Assembly: GCF_042680605.1 (NCBI RefSeq)
Contig: NZ_JBHUEE010000012.1
Span: 7,857-71,856, forward strand
DNA from: Allobogoriella deserti
GTDB lineage: Bacteria; Actinomycetota; Actinomycetes; Actinomycetales; Actinomycetaceae
DNA: 64,000 nt
Reading direction: 5' to 3'
Position 1 is the stretch's first letter, and each line of letters starts with the position of its first letter. Made by a program: the position numbers and the translations under genes. The notes under the pieces were generated by a model. It saw only the letters and a program-made list of their open reading frames with translations. It did not search any database and had not been told where the DNA came from. Of the stretch, positions 8,612 through 16,015 are shown piece by piece.

Positions 8612-9253
8612 GTGGGCGACAGCTCGCTCGGACCGAGGCCCCTGCTGGGGGCACTGCGACGCCGCCGGCGACCGATCGTCGGCGCCGTCGCCGCGGTCGT
8701 GGCATGCACCGGCGCGACGGCGCTGCTCGGCGGATTCGACACCGTCGAGACGACGACCATGCCCCAGTGGGCCGCGGGCGAGCCGCTCGACCTCGGACCG
8801 GCCGAGGTGACCCTCCTCGACCACGCGGTCCGGGACGACGTGCTCGCCGACTACCTGCCGGACGGTGCGGCCGCCTGGCTGATCGTGCGGGCCCGGGTGG
8901 AAGCCACCGACGGCGAGACACTGACGTACCCGCCGGAAGTCGTCAGCCTGCCCGAGGGAGCGGTCCTGCCCGACGGCGAGGACGCCCAGCCCTCCGCGGA
9001 CCGGGTGATCCTCCTCAGCGACGGCACGGCCAGGCCTCAGCTCCACCCCGGCCTGCCCGAGGAGGTCGCCTACCTCTGGCCGGTGGCCGAACCCGGCGAC
9101 GTCCCGGCCGAACTCCAGGTTGAGGTGCTCGTCTCGCGCCTGGAGTTCAGCGCCTCGTCCCAGGACGACGTCTGGCGCACGCCCCAGCCCGCGGCGGACG
9201 TGATTCTCCCGCGCAACGCGCAGATGCCGGGCACGTTCGAGGACACCGTCTGA
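8612..9253 (+). CDS. Membrane-anchored protein of unknown function, first of three
   Basis: I do not recognise a named family. The 213-aa protein starts with GTG, has a basic stretch (RRRRR, residues 17-21) and then one hydrophobic segment (about 23-41), so most of it should face outside. The outer part has alternating hydrophobic residues and WLIVRARVEATDG, like beta-sandwich DUF4352-type domains. Its stop overlaps the next start (TGATG). Together with the two following genes it looks like a cassette of diverged domains with the same build. Confidence 0.75.
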   Translation: MGDSSLGPRPLLGALRRRRRPIVGAVAAVVACTGATALLGGFDTVETTTMPQWAAGEPLDLGPAEVTLLDHAVRDDVLADYLPDGAAAWLIVRARVEATDGETLTYPPEVVSLPEGAVLPDGEDAQPSADRVILLSDGTARPQLHPGLPEEVAYLWPVAEPGDVPAELQVEVLVSRLEFSASSQDDVWRTPQPAADVILPRNAQMPGTFEDTV

Positions 9254-9798
9254 TGCGCCGGCTCGTCGTGGCGCTGCTCGCCGTCGCGGTCCTCGGTGCC
9301 GGGCTGCTCGTCGACCATGCCGAGCGGGCCTGGCCCAGCACCAGGCCGTTCGTACGGACCGGCACGGTCGGGGAGGAGGTGCGTCTCTGGCCCGGGTGGG
9401 TCGAGGTCCGCGGCGCTCGTGCCGCGAACAGCTACGTCGACCCGTACGGCGACGAGATCCCCACGGACGGCGTCTGGGTCGCCGTCGACGTCGTCCTCAC
9501 CGGCGGACGCGAGCCCGTGGGCGTCGCCCAGTGGACGCTCGAGGACGCGGCCGGACGGCGCTTTCAGGCCAGCGAACGCGGCGGCGCCTACCTCATGGAC
9601 AGCGCCCAGCCGGAGTCCCCGTTGCGGGCCGAGATCGTCTTCGAGGTTCCCCGTGACGCGCTCGGTCGCCTCGTGGTCCGGGCCGGGACCCGCGGCGCGG
9701 ACGACCGGCTCGGCGCGGTGGCCGCGATCGACGTGACCGTTGAGGAGGTCTCCCAGCGTCCCATGACCGCCGAGCAGCCACGGTGGGAGGAACGATGA
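9253..9798 (+). CDS. Membrane-anchored protein of unknown function, second of three
   Basis: A 181-aa protein with an N-terminal hydrophobic segment (residues 4-19, VVALLAVAVLGAGLLV) preceded by two arginines, serving as signal anchor or signal peptide. The remainder is predicted beta-rich, with the strand pattern GVWVAVDVVLTGG followed by WTLEDAAGRRF. These echo a strand pair in the neighbours (WLIVRARVEA, LWRLEVEVRS). The start overlaps the previous stop, and the gene's own end overlaps the next start, so the three are probably co-translated. No catalytic motif is visible. Confidence 0.75.
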   Translation: MRRLVVALLAVAVLGAGLLVDHAERAWPSTRPFVRTGTVGEEVRLWPGWVEVRGARAANSYVDPYGDEIPTDGVWVAVDVVLTGGREPVGVAQWTLEDAAGRRFQASERGGAYLMDSAQPESPLRAEIVFEVPRDALGRLVVRAGTRGADDRLGAVAAIDVTVEEVSQRPMTAEQPRWEER

Positions 9799-10352
9799 GG
9801 GGCGGGAACGCGGCCAAGGTGAACACGCGCACCAGTGCCACCACGGCGAACAAGGTCGCGCTCGGCCTTCTCGTCCCCGTCCTCGCCGCGTTCGGCTGGA
9901 TCGCGAGCGCCGACCTGCGTACCGGATGGAGTGACGATCCCCGCAACCCGGCCGAACCGGGCCCGAACGGGTGGGCGAGCATCGCGCGGACCAGTGTGCG
10001 AGTGGCCGGCTTCGAGGAGGTCGGCACGCTCGAGAACTGGGACGGGACGCCGTGGACCCCGCCGGATGGCTACCGGCTCTGGCGCCTGGAGGTCGAGGTC
10101 CGCTCCCGGCTCACCGAGCCACGCTTCTGCACCGTCGAGGTGCGCGATGCCGAGGGGCGGACCTTCACCCCGCCCGGCCCTGATGCCGGCCTGCCCGAGA
10201 CCGCCGCGAGCACGCTCGACTGCGGGTCCCTCGAGGAGGATCCGAGCCTGAGCACCATGGTCCTCATGCCGGTGGAGTCACGGCCCGCCACGGTGCGGCT
10301 GCTCAATGACTACGAGCTCGCTCCCGCGTACTTCTCCCTGCCGCTCCGCTGA
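9795..10352 (+). CDS. Membrane-anchored protein of unknown function, third of three
   Basis: A 185-aa protein with one hydrophobic segment near residues 20-37 (VALGLLVPVLAAFGWIA) and an extracytoplasmic part containing YRLWRLEVEVRS and VEVRDAEGRTF. Two cysteines (in RFCTVEV and LDCGS) could form a disulfide. The ATG at 9795 is preferred over the GTG at 9783 because GGGAGG lies at 9785-9790 and the ATG makes an ATGA overlap with the preceding stop. The last 75 bases overlap the end of the convergent membrane-protein gene, which is unusual even in this compact window. Confidence 0.75.
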   Translation: MRGGNAAKVNTRTSATTANKVALGLLVPVLAAFGWIASADLRTGWSDDPRNPAEPGPNGWASIARTSVRVAGFEEVGTLENWDGTPWTPPDGYRLWRLEVEVRSRLTEPRFCTVEVRDAEGRTFTPPGPDAGLPETAASTLDCGSLEEDPSLSTMVLMPVESRPATVRLLNDYELAPAYFSLPLR

Positions 10353-11597
10353 GCGCAGGCGCAGCCCGCCGGGCAGCCCGAGCGAGCGCAGCAGCGCATC
10401 GACGGCCGAGGCCACCAGGGCGAGAGTGGCGATCCTGACGAGGACCGTTCCGAGCAGTTCCAACGGCGTCCAGAGCTGGATCCACGTCGAGATCTCGCGC
10501 GGTCCGACAGCGAGTCGCGCTACCTCGACGAGCAGTGTGCCGAGCTGGTCCGCGACCAGGAAGGCGAGGCAGAAAACCAGCACGGGGGTCCAGCCGGCGC
10601 GGGCGATGAGCGCCGAGGCCCCGACCACGCCGCCGAACTGTCGTTCCGGATCCGAGATGACTGCCAGGGCGCGGGTGACGCGGGCGTCGCCGACACGTTC
10701 GATCATGCGCCCCGGGATGCGCAGATCCGCCGCGGTGAGCATCCGCTCGGTCTGCGCCCCGTAGATGATCGCGCCGACGGCGAGCCAGGCGAGCGGTACG
10801 ACGACGCCGGCCACCGCGGCACCGACCAGGGCACCGCCCCATCCGGCCAGTGTCTCGACGGCCGCCCCCAGCGAGGGCAACGACGCCGTCACCGACTGCC
10901 ACCACGCGTCGAGCGCGGAGCCGAGCCGCCGGCTGTGCCACCAGTCCGCGAGGTTGCCGACGATCGACGCCAGGGTCTGCGCGGCGAGCACCAGCCAGAC
11001 CACCTCGCAATACCCCGCGGTCAGGCGCAGCAGGGACCGCCGTCCTTGCCGGTCCGGCGACGTCCGGCGCACCAGCGCCGAGAACACGTAGCGCAGCACG
11101 AACGCCGCCAGGATGGTCCCGAGGACGGCCGCCGAGGTCAGCTGCGGGTAGCGCGTGGTGACGTCCGTCGTCGGGTCGGCGAGGTCGTAGACCGTGTCCA
11201 GGCGGTAGGCGAGGACGTCCTCGGCCAGGTAGCCGTAATGCTCGTAGATCACGAGGAACGGCAGGACGACGGCGGCGGCGCCCGTGAGGAACGAGGTCAC
11301 CAGGCGTTCGCCGGCGGCTCGGCGCCGCATGGTCAGCAGCATGCCCACCACGGTGAGCACCTGGACGAACGCGGTCGAGGCCAGCACGAGCTGGCTCAAC
11401 ACGATCGAGGAACGGTTGAGCATCACCGTCGCCTGGAGCAGGAACTCCCGGCTGACGACGGCGACCATGGCCAACAGCAGCAGCATCGGCCAGTGCGCCG
11501 CGACGAGGCGGCCGGCGTCAGCGACGACGGCGAGGCCCGCACGCAGGACACCGGAGCCCCCTGCGGCGCAGGCCGGCGACGGATGCGGCGCGCTCAC
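10278..11597 (-). CDS. Multi-spanning membrane protein of unknown function
   Basis: A 439-aa integral membrane protein with at least six hydrophobic segments, for example LLLLAMVAVV, LVLASTAFVQVLTVVGMLL, GAAAVVLPFLVI and ALVGAAVAGVVVPLAWLAVGAII, and no enzyme motif I recognise. The GTG at 11597 is chosen because a TACTCT box ends 7 bases upstream, giving a leaderless start. The frame stays open far upstream only as the shadow of modC. It converges with the three-gene anchored-protein cassette and overlaps it by 75 bases, so the two units may belong together, but nothing else shows this. Confidence 0.75.
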   Translation of the reverse strand: MSAPHPSPACAAGGSGVLRAGLAVVADAGRLVAAHWPMLLLLAMVAVVSREFLLQATVMLNRSSIVLSQLVLASTAFVQVLTVVGMLLTMRRRAAGERLVTSFLTGAAAVVLPFLVIYEHYGYLAEDVLAYRLDTVYDLADPTTDVTTRYPQLTSAAVLGTILAAFVLRYVFSALVRRTSPDRQGRRSLLRLTAGYCEVVWLVLAAQTLASIVGNLADWWHSRRLGSALDAWWQSVTASLPSLGAAVETLAGWGGALVGAAVAGVVVPLAWLAVGAIIYGAQTERMLTAADLRIPGRMIERVGDARVTRALAVISDPERQFGGVVGASALIARAGWTPVLVFCLAFLVADQLGTLLVEVARLAVGPREISTWIQLWTPLELLGTVLVRIATLALVASAVDALLRSLGLPGGLRLRSAERQGEVRGSELVVIEQPHRGGP

Positions 11598-11604
11598 CCG
11601 CGTC

Positions 11605-11610
11605 AGAGTA
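11605..11610 (-). promoter_or_regulatory. Leaderless -10 box of the membrane-protein gene
   Basis: TACTCT on the minus strand ends 7 bases before the GTG at 11597. Confidence 0.5.
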
Positions 11611-11643
11611 GCGAGGTGGTCCCGCGCGACCGCACCAAGGTGG

Positions 11644-11676
11644 GGCACCGTCGAACCATATGCGTGGCACCGTCGA
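11644..11676 (-). promoter_or_regulatory. Direct repeat upstream of the membrane-protein gene
   Basis: The 11-mer TCGACGGTGCC (minus strand) occurs exactly twice, at 11666-11676 and 11644-11654. The repeat-to-repeat distance is 22 bases, two helical turns. It lies about 34-70 bases upstream of the -10 box, a typical position for an activator that binds as a tandem dimer. Confidence 0.5.
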
Positions 11677-11682
11677 GAAGGA

Positions 11683-11719
11683 GCGCGGCGGCGGGTGATG
11701 GGGGGACCCGCCGCCGCGC
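11683..11719. terminator. Strong GC hairpin between modC and the membrane-protein gene
   Basis: Two perfect 14-base arms (11683-11696 and 11706-11719, starting GCGCGGCGGC) enclose a 9-base loop. There is no T run, as is usual in high-GC genomes. It could terminate the mod operon, which reads leftwards into this gap. Confidence 0.5.
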
Positions 11720-11797
11720 CGTTGGCCGGCGCCCCGCACCCCGTCCGGCCGGTGCGCCGTGCTCTGCACGTTAGGCGGGCTTCCTGAAACCAACCTG

Positions 11798-11845
11798 CGG
11801 CGAACCTGGCAAGAGCCTGAACACCGGTAGCAGTCAGGTTCGCCG
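11798..11845. other. Second inverted repeat downstream of modC
   Basis: CGGCGAACCTG at 11798-11808 is inverted exactly at 11835-11845. The 26-base loop carries CCTGAACACC, echoing CCTGAAACC just outside. It begins 27 bases after the modC stop and is another candidate for the mod operon terminator or an RNA-stabilising stem. The rest of the gap 11598-11871 shows no gene. Confidence 0.4.
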
Positions 11846-11871
11846 GGTCGCCCGGCGCGGCGAGGAGGCCC

Positions 11872-13035
11872 TCAGGCCGGTGAGATCCGCACCTCGGCGG
11901 CCTTGACCACCAACGCCACGTCGATCCCCGGCGCCAGATCCAGGGCGGCCACGGCCGAGGGCGTGATGTCGGCGGCCAGCTCGAGGCCCCCCTCGGTCGC
12001 GGCACGCACCCGCACGAGCTCGGCCTGCCGCTCCAGCGAGACCACCCGCGCCCGGGCGACCGTGCGCGGGCTGCCGCCCGGCGGCTCGGCGTGGACCGAG
12101 ACCGCACGCGGGGAGAACGTCGCCGCCGCCGGTGTTCCGGGCACGCAGCCGGGATCCGGAAGGCCGTGCAGCACCAGGCCGCCGGCGGTGCGGACCGACT
12201 CACCGTCCGCGCCGAGCGTCCCGGTCACGAGGTTCACCCCGGCCAGGTTCGCGGCGAACGCGGACCGCGGACGTTCCAGGACCTCGAGGGCCGGCCCCTG
12301 CTCGGTCACCCGGCCGCCCTCGAGGACGACGGCGGAGTCCGCCACGGCCAGCACGTCCAGCAGGTCATGGGTCACCAGCACGGTCGACCGTCCGGCGTCG
12401 CGCAGCACGCGGCGCAGCACCTGCCGGGTCTCGGCGGCGGCGGCGACGTCTAGCGCGGAGAGCGGTTCGTCGAGCAGGACCACGGCCGGGTCGGGCGCGA
12501 GCGCCCGGGCCAGCGCCACCCGTTGGGCCTGCCCGCCGGAGAGCTCGCCCGGGCGCCGGTCGACGAGGTGGGCGGCGCCGACGATCTCCAGCATCTCGCG
12601 TGCCCGCCTCGCCGCCTCGCCCCGGCGGAGACCGGTGGCGCGCAGGCCGAACGCGACGTTCGCCGTCACGTCCAGGTGGGGGAAGAGCAGCGGGTCCTGG
12701 GCGAGCAGCGCGACATGCCGGCCGTGCGGCGGCACCCAGCGCGGGCCCGCGACCGTCCGACCACCGATCTCGACCGTCCCCGCCGTCGGCCGCACGGTTC
12801 CGGCGGCGAGCCCGAGCACGGTCGACTTGCCCGCGCCGTTGGCGCCGAGCAGGGCCACCACCTGACCGGCGGGGACCGCGATATCGACGTCGACGGCCCG
12901 GCCGGCCACGGACGCCCGTAGCCGGGCGGCCGGCACGCCGTCGGCTGGGGGAGTGCGAAGCGGGGCCGCGTCGTCACCCGTCGTGGTGCTGCCCGGGGGC
13001 GCTTCGTCGGCTGTGGGGCCGTCCGCCGTCGTCAT
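11872..13035 (-). CDS. modC: Molybdate ABC transporter ATP-binding protein
   Basis: The ATPase (387 aa) that powers molybdate import. Walker A is GANGAGKST (near residue 65), the Q-loop LLAQDPLLF, the signature LSGGQAQRVALARAL, Walker B VVLLDEPLSALD and the switch THD. The C-terminal 120 residues (FSPRAVSVHAEPPGG, RVVSLERQAELVRVR) form a TOBE domain that would sense oxyanion. The ATG at 13035 overlaps the modB stop (ATGA). Sulfate or tungstate specificity cannot be excluded from this subunit alone, but the molybdenum genes downstream favour molybdate. Confidence 0.88.
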   Translation of the reverse strand: MTTADGPTADEAPPGSTTTGDDAAPLRTPPADGVPAARLRASVAGRAVDVDIAVPAGQVVALLGANGAGKSTVLGLAAGTVRPTAGTVEIGGRTVAGPRWVPPHGRHVALLAQDPLLFPHLDVTANVAFGLRATGLRRGEAARRAREMLEIVGAAHLVDRRPGELSGGQAQRVALARALAPDPAVVLLDEPLSALDVAAAAETRQVLRRVLRDAGRSTVLVTHDLLDVLAVADSAVVLEGGRVTEQGPALEVLERPRSAFAANLAGVNLVTGTLGADGESVRTAGGLVLHGLPDPGCVPGTPAAATFSPRAVSVHAEPPGGSPRTVARARVVSLERQAELVRVRAATEGGLELAADITPSAVAALDLAPGIDVALVVKAAEVRISPA

Positions 13036-13835
13036 GATCGCCGCCGGTAGGTGAGCAGCACGATGACCGCGGCGACGGCGAGCAGCAGCACCGACAGTGC
13101 CAGGGCCGCGGCCGGATCGGTCTCGCGCTGCAGGTAGATCTCGAGCGGCAATGTCCGCGTCACGCCCTGCAGAGAGCCGGCGAAGGTCAACGTGGCACCG
13201 AACTCGCCGAGGCAGCGGGCGAACGCCAGTGCCGTGCCGGTGCCGAGCGCCGGTAGCAGCAACGGCAGCGTGACCCGGATCAGCACCGTGTGCGGGCGGG
13301 CACCGAGCGTCGCCGCGACGGTCTCGTACCGGTTGCCGGCGGTCCGTGCGGCTCCCTCGAGGGAGAGCACGAGGAACGGCATGGCCACGAACGCCTGGGC
13401 GAGGATGACTGCCGTCGTCGAGAACGCGAGCGAGAGGCCGGCTGCCTCCAGCCGTCCGCCCAGCAGCCCGGTCCGCCCCAGGGTGGAGAGCAGCGCGAAG
13501 CCCGAGACCACCGGGGGGAGCACGAGTGGCAGCAGCACCAGCGTGCGAAGGATCCGGACCCCGGGCAGCCGGGCGCGCGCCAGCGTCAGGGCGAGCGGCA
13601 CACCGAGCAGCACGCACAGGGCGGTCGCCGCGAGCGAGGTGCGCAGGCTCAGCCACAGCGCCGCGAGCGAACTCGACGAGGTCAGCAGTCCCGGCAGTCG
13701 CGGCCACGGGACCTCGAGCAGCAGCCCCGCCAGGGGGAGAGTGACGAACAGGCTCCCGAGGACGGCGAGCAGCAGTGCCGTCCGCGGCAGCCCGGCGAGC
13801 CGGTCGGGCGCCTCCCCGGCGGTGCGGCTGCTCAC
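13032..13835 (-). CDS. modB: Molybdate ABC transporter permease
   Basis: A membrane subunit of 267 aa with five to six hydrophobic segments, such as ALLLAVLGSLFVTLPLAGLLL and SVLLLAVAAVIVLL. The coupling-helix EAA motif for contact with ModC appears as ETVAATLGARPHTVLIRVTLPLLLP, here followed by RCLGEFGATLTFAG, a stretch typical of ModB. The GTG start at 13835 overlaps the modA stop (GTGA). Confidence 0.88.
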   Translation of the reverse strand: MSSRTAGEAPDRLAGLPRTALLLAVLGSLFVTLPLAGLLLEVPWPRLPGLLTSSSSLAALWLSLRTSLAATALCVLLGVPLALTLARARLPGVRILRTLVLLPLVLPPVVSGFALLSTLGRTGLLGGRLEAAGLSLAFSTTAVILAQAFVAMPFLVLSLEGAARTAGNRYETVAATLGARPHTVLIRVTLPLLLPALGTGTALAFARCLGEFGATLTFAGSLQGVTRTLPLEIYLQRETDPAAALALSVLLLAVAAVIVLLTYRRRS

Positions 13836-14617
13836 GGCACACCGAACCCGGCGTCGGTCAGCGCCTCGCGTCCGGACGGGCCGGTGAGGGCGTCGAGCCA
13901 GGCCTCGGCGGCCTCGTCGTGGTCCGTGCCGGCGACCAGTGCGGCCGGGTAGATGTTGGTGACCTCGGACGCCTCGGGCACCTCGACCCGCTCGAGGTCG
14001 GCGCCGCCGCGCAGCACGTCGGAGTCGTAGACGACGCCGGCGTCCGCCTGCCCGGAGGTGACGGAGCCGAGCACGTCGGTGACGTCGGGTTCCTCGCTCA
14101 CCGGCTGCAGGTCGACGCCGGCCAGGTTCGCGAGCTCGTGGGCGGCTGCGCCGCACGGCACCTGCGGGGCGCAGATCACCAGGCGGGCGTCGTGCAGCGA
14201 GTCGTCCAATCCGGTGATGCCTGCGGGGTTACCGGCCGGGACCACGAGCGCCGGGTGGTTGACGGCGACCGGCCGCGGCTCCTCGACCACGCCCTCCTCC
14301 TCGGCGCGCGCCATCGTCGCCTCGTCCGCCGTGACCAGGACGTCGGCGGGAGCGCCGGAGACGACCTGGGAGACGAGGTCGGAAGACCCCGCCGCAGAGA
14401 TCGTCACGTCGAGCCCGGTCTGCTCGGAGACCTGCTCGGCCACGTCGGCCAGCGAGGCGGCGACGAAGACCGTCAGCTCCTGCCGGTCCGGTTCGGCCGG
14501 CTCGGCCGAGCACGCAGCGATGACGGTCACGAGTGCCAGCGCCTGCACCAGCGCCGGCGGCGCCGCTGGACGAGCGGCCGTCTCCCGGCCGGCCTCGGGC
14601 CGGACCGCGCTAGTCAC
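13832..14617 (-). CDS. modA: Molybdate-binding lipoprotein
   Basis: The extracytoplasmic oxyanion-binding protein (261 aa). An N-terminal hydrophobic stretch ends in the lipobox VIAAC, so it should be a diacylglyceryl lipoprotein anchored outside. The mature part starts LTVFVAASLADV, with the conserved Ser-containing AASL and AGSSDL oxyanion loops, then PADVLVTADEATM and the C-terminal GQADAGVVYDSDV. The GTG at 14617 overlaps the preceding gene by 8 bases. It is the first Mod gene in a five-gene leftward operon. Confidence 0.9.
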   Translation of the reverse strand: MTSAVRPEAGRETAARPAAPPALVQALALVTVIAACSAEPAEPDRQELTVFVAASLADVAEQVSEQTGLDVTISAAGSSDLVSQVVSGAPADVLVTADEATMARAEEEGVVEEPRPVAVNHPALVVPAGNPAGITGLDDSLHDARLVICAPQVPCGAAAHELANLAGVDLQPVSEEPDVTDVLGSVTSGQADAGVVYDSDVLRGGADLERVEVPEASEVTNIYPAALVAGTDHDEAAEAWLDALTGPSGREALTDAGFGVP

Positions 14618-15440
14618 CGGCCAAGGCCTCGACCAGCTCGAGATGCTCCGCCAGGCTGCCGGTGGCTGTGACCGCACGCACGACGACCTCCTCGACGGTG
14701 CCGTCGAAGCCGGCGAGCCCCTCCCGCAACGACGCACCGTCCTCGGCCAGCACCGCGGTGGTGAGCGGGTCGTACCCGTGCCGGGCGAAGTTGGCGGCAT
14801 AGGTGGGGATCGACGCGTACTTCTCGGCCTCACGGCGGGTGACCTCGTGCGCGGCCGCGCCGATCGCGCACCGCACGTACAGCGCCGTCTCGCCGGCACG
14901 GGCGCTCGCACCGGCGTCGTCGGCATCACCGGTGCCGCCGGTCTGCTCCTGGGCCGCTCGCCGGTCCCGATCCCGGTCCTCGGCCGCGTCACGCGCGAGC
15001 TCCGGCGTGAGCCAGTTGAGCAGCACGCCGTCCGCCTCGACCGCGCCGAGACGCCGCATCCGCGGCCCGAGCGCGCCGACGACGACGGGGACGTCCAGTC
15101 CGTCGTGCATCCTCCGGACCGCCTCGCGGGCCGTGGTCAGCGGGCTGGGCCGCCGGCTGGCGCCGATGCCGAGGACGAGCCGGTTCGTGGGCAGGGTGAG
15201 CTCACGGACCCGGTCGACCACGCCGTCGGCGGGGAACAGCTCCATCGGGAGCACGCCGGTGGCCAGGCGCAGCGTCCGGGTGGCCTCGGCGGCGATGGCG
15301 ACGACGCCGAGCGCGTCCCCGGCGCGTCCGGGTTGGTTCACCCAGAGCGTGTCGAGCCCGGCGCGTTCGACGGCGGGTGCGAGTTCCCGGACGACTTGCG
15401 GGTCGAGGTCGCCGGTGATCCCGAAACCGATGCGGCTCAT
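14610..15440 (-). CDS. LLM-class (F420-type) oxidoreductase
   Basis: A 276-aa luciferase-like monooxygenase-fold protein of the actinobacterial F420-dependent group: opening IGFGITGDLDP, then LDTLWVNQPGRAGDALGVVAIAAEATRTLRLATGV, LVLGIGASRRP and VPVVVGALGPRMRRLGA. Substrate and cofactor are not determined here. Its stop overlaps modA and its ATG overlaps the HTH-TOBE gene, so it is translationally embedded in the molybdate-import operon. No known step of molybdate uptake uses this enzyme class. Confidence 0.85.
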   Translation of the reverse strand: MSRIGFGITGDLDPQVVRELAPAVERAGLDTLWVNQPGRAGDALGVVAIAAEATRTLRLATGVLPMELFPADGVVDRVRELTLPTNRLVLGIGASRRPSPLTTAREAVRRMHDGLDVPVVVGALGPRMRRLGAVEADGVLLNWLTPELARDAAEDRDRDRRAAQEQTGGTGDADDAGASARAGETALYVRCAIGAAAHEVTRREAEKYASIPTYAANFARHGYDPLTTAVLAEDGASLREGLAGFDGTVEEVVVRAVTATGSLAEHLELVEALAGD

Positions 15441-15850
15441 GCGCTTCCTCCCGGTGGTGTCTCGACGACGACGGTCGTCGCCTTGACGACGGCGGTGGCC
15501 AGCGAACCGGGCTCGAGGCCGAGCTCCTCCGCGGCCTCCCGGCTCATGAGGGAGACCACCCGGAACGGACCGCACTGCAGTTCGACCTGCGCCATGACGC
15601 CGTCGGCCGTGACCTCGGTGACCAGCCCGGTGAACCGGTTCCGGGCTGACCGCCCGACGGTCGAGTCCGGTGTGGGCCGGCTCCGCGACGCCAGTTCCTG
15701 GGCATGCCGGGCCAGCGCGGCCCCGTCGACGACCTTCCGGCCAGCGCCGTCGACCTCGGCGGTGAGCGCGCCGGAGTCGAGCCACCGGCGCACGGTGTCG
15801 TCGCTGACACCGAGCAGGTCGGCGGCCTCACTGATCCGGAACTGCGGCAT
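15437..15850 (-). CDS. HTH-TOBE molybdate-responsive regulator
   Basis: A 137-aa protein with two domains: an excisionase/MerR-type helix-turn-helix (residues 4-50, ISEAADLLGVSDDTVRRWLDSG) and a C-terminal TOBE/Mop domain (residues about 70-133, NRFTGLVTEVTADG then EELGLEPGSLATAVVKAT) that binds molybdate. It probably acts as an operon-internal regulator or molybdate store, distinct from the E. coli ModE fold. It is the first gene of the leftward mod operon. The ATG at 15850 is preceded by a TACGGT box with a 7-base spacer, so it is probably leaderless. Confidence 0.85.
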   Translation of the reverse strand: MPQFRISEAADLLGVSDDTVRRWLDSGALTAEVDGAGRKVVDGAALARHAQELASRSRPTPDSTVGRSARNRFTGLVTEVTADGVMAQVELQCGPFRVVSLMSREAAEELGLEPGSLATAVVKATTVVVETPPGGSA

Positions 15851-15857
15851 GGTTGAC

Positions 15858-15863
15858 ACCGTA
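15858..15863 (-). promoter_or_regulatory. Leaderless -10 box of the mod operon
   Basis: TACGGT on the minus strand ends 7 bases before the ATG at 15850. No clear -35 box is seen. Confidence 0.5.
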
Positions 15864-15922
15864 GCGCCGCACTTGCGGATGGTGCACCCGTTTCGGGGCG
15901 CGGTCGCGGTTAGGCGCCATCT

Positions 15923-15992
15923 GCTGAGAGCGGACGATTGAGTCATGTGCGGACGTTCAAACGTCCGCACATGACTGGGGTTTCCGCTCTCG
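15923..15992. repeat. Nested perfect palindrome
   Basis: The inner part has two perfect 17-base arms, AGTCATGTGCGGACGTT at 15941-15957 and its complement at 15960-15976, with a 2-base loop. An outer pair, CTGAGAGCGGA at 15923-15933 and TCCGCTCTCGG at 15982-15992, matches at 10 of 11 positions. The structure fills the gap between the maleylacetate reductase stop and the mod operon promoter. It may be a terminator, a protein-binding site or a palindromic mobile remnant. Confidence 0.85.
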
Positions 15993-16015
15993 GCGAGCTG
16001 GGGCTGCACGGGTCG

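Noticed and set aside
11598..12203. Upstream extension of the membrane-protein gene into modC
   Set aside because: The extra residues are an out-of-frame reading of modC, and a leaderless start at 11597 fits better.
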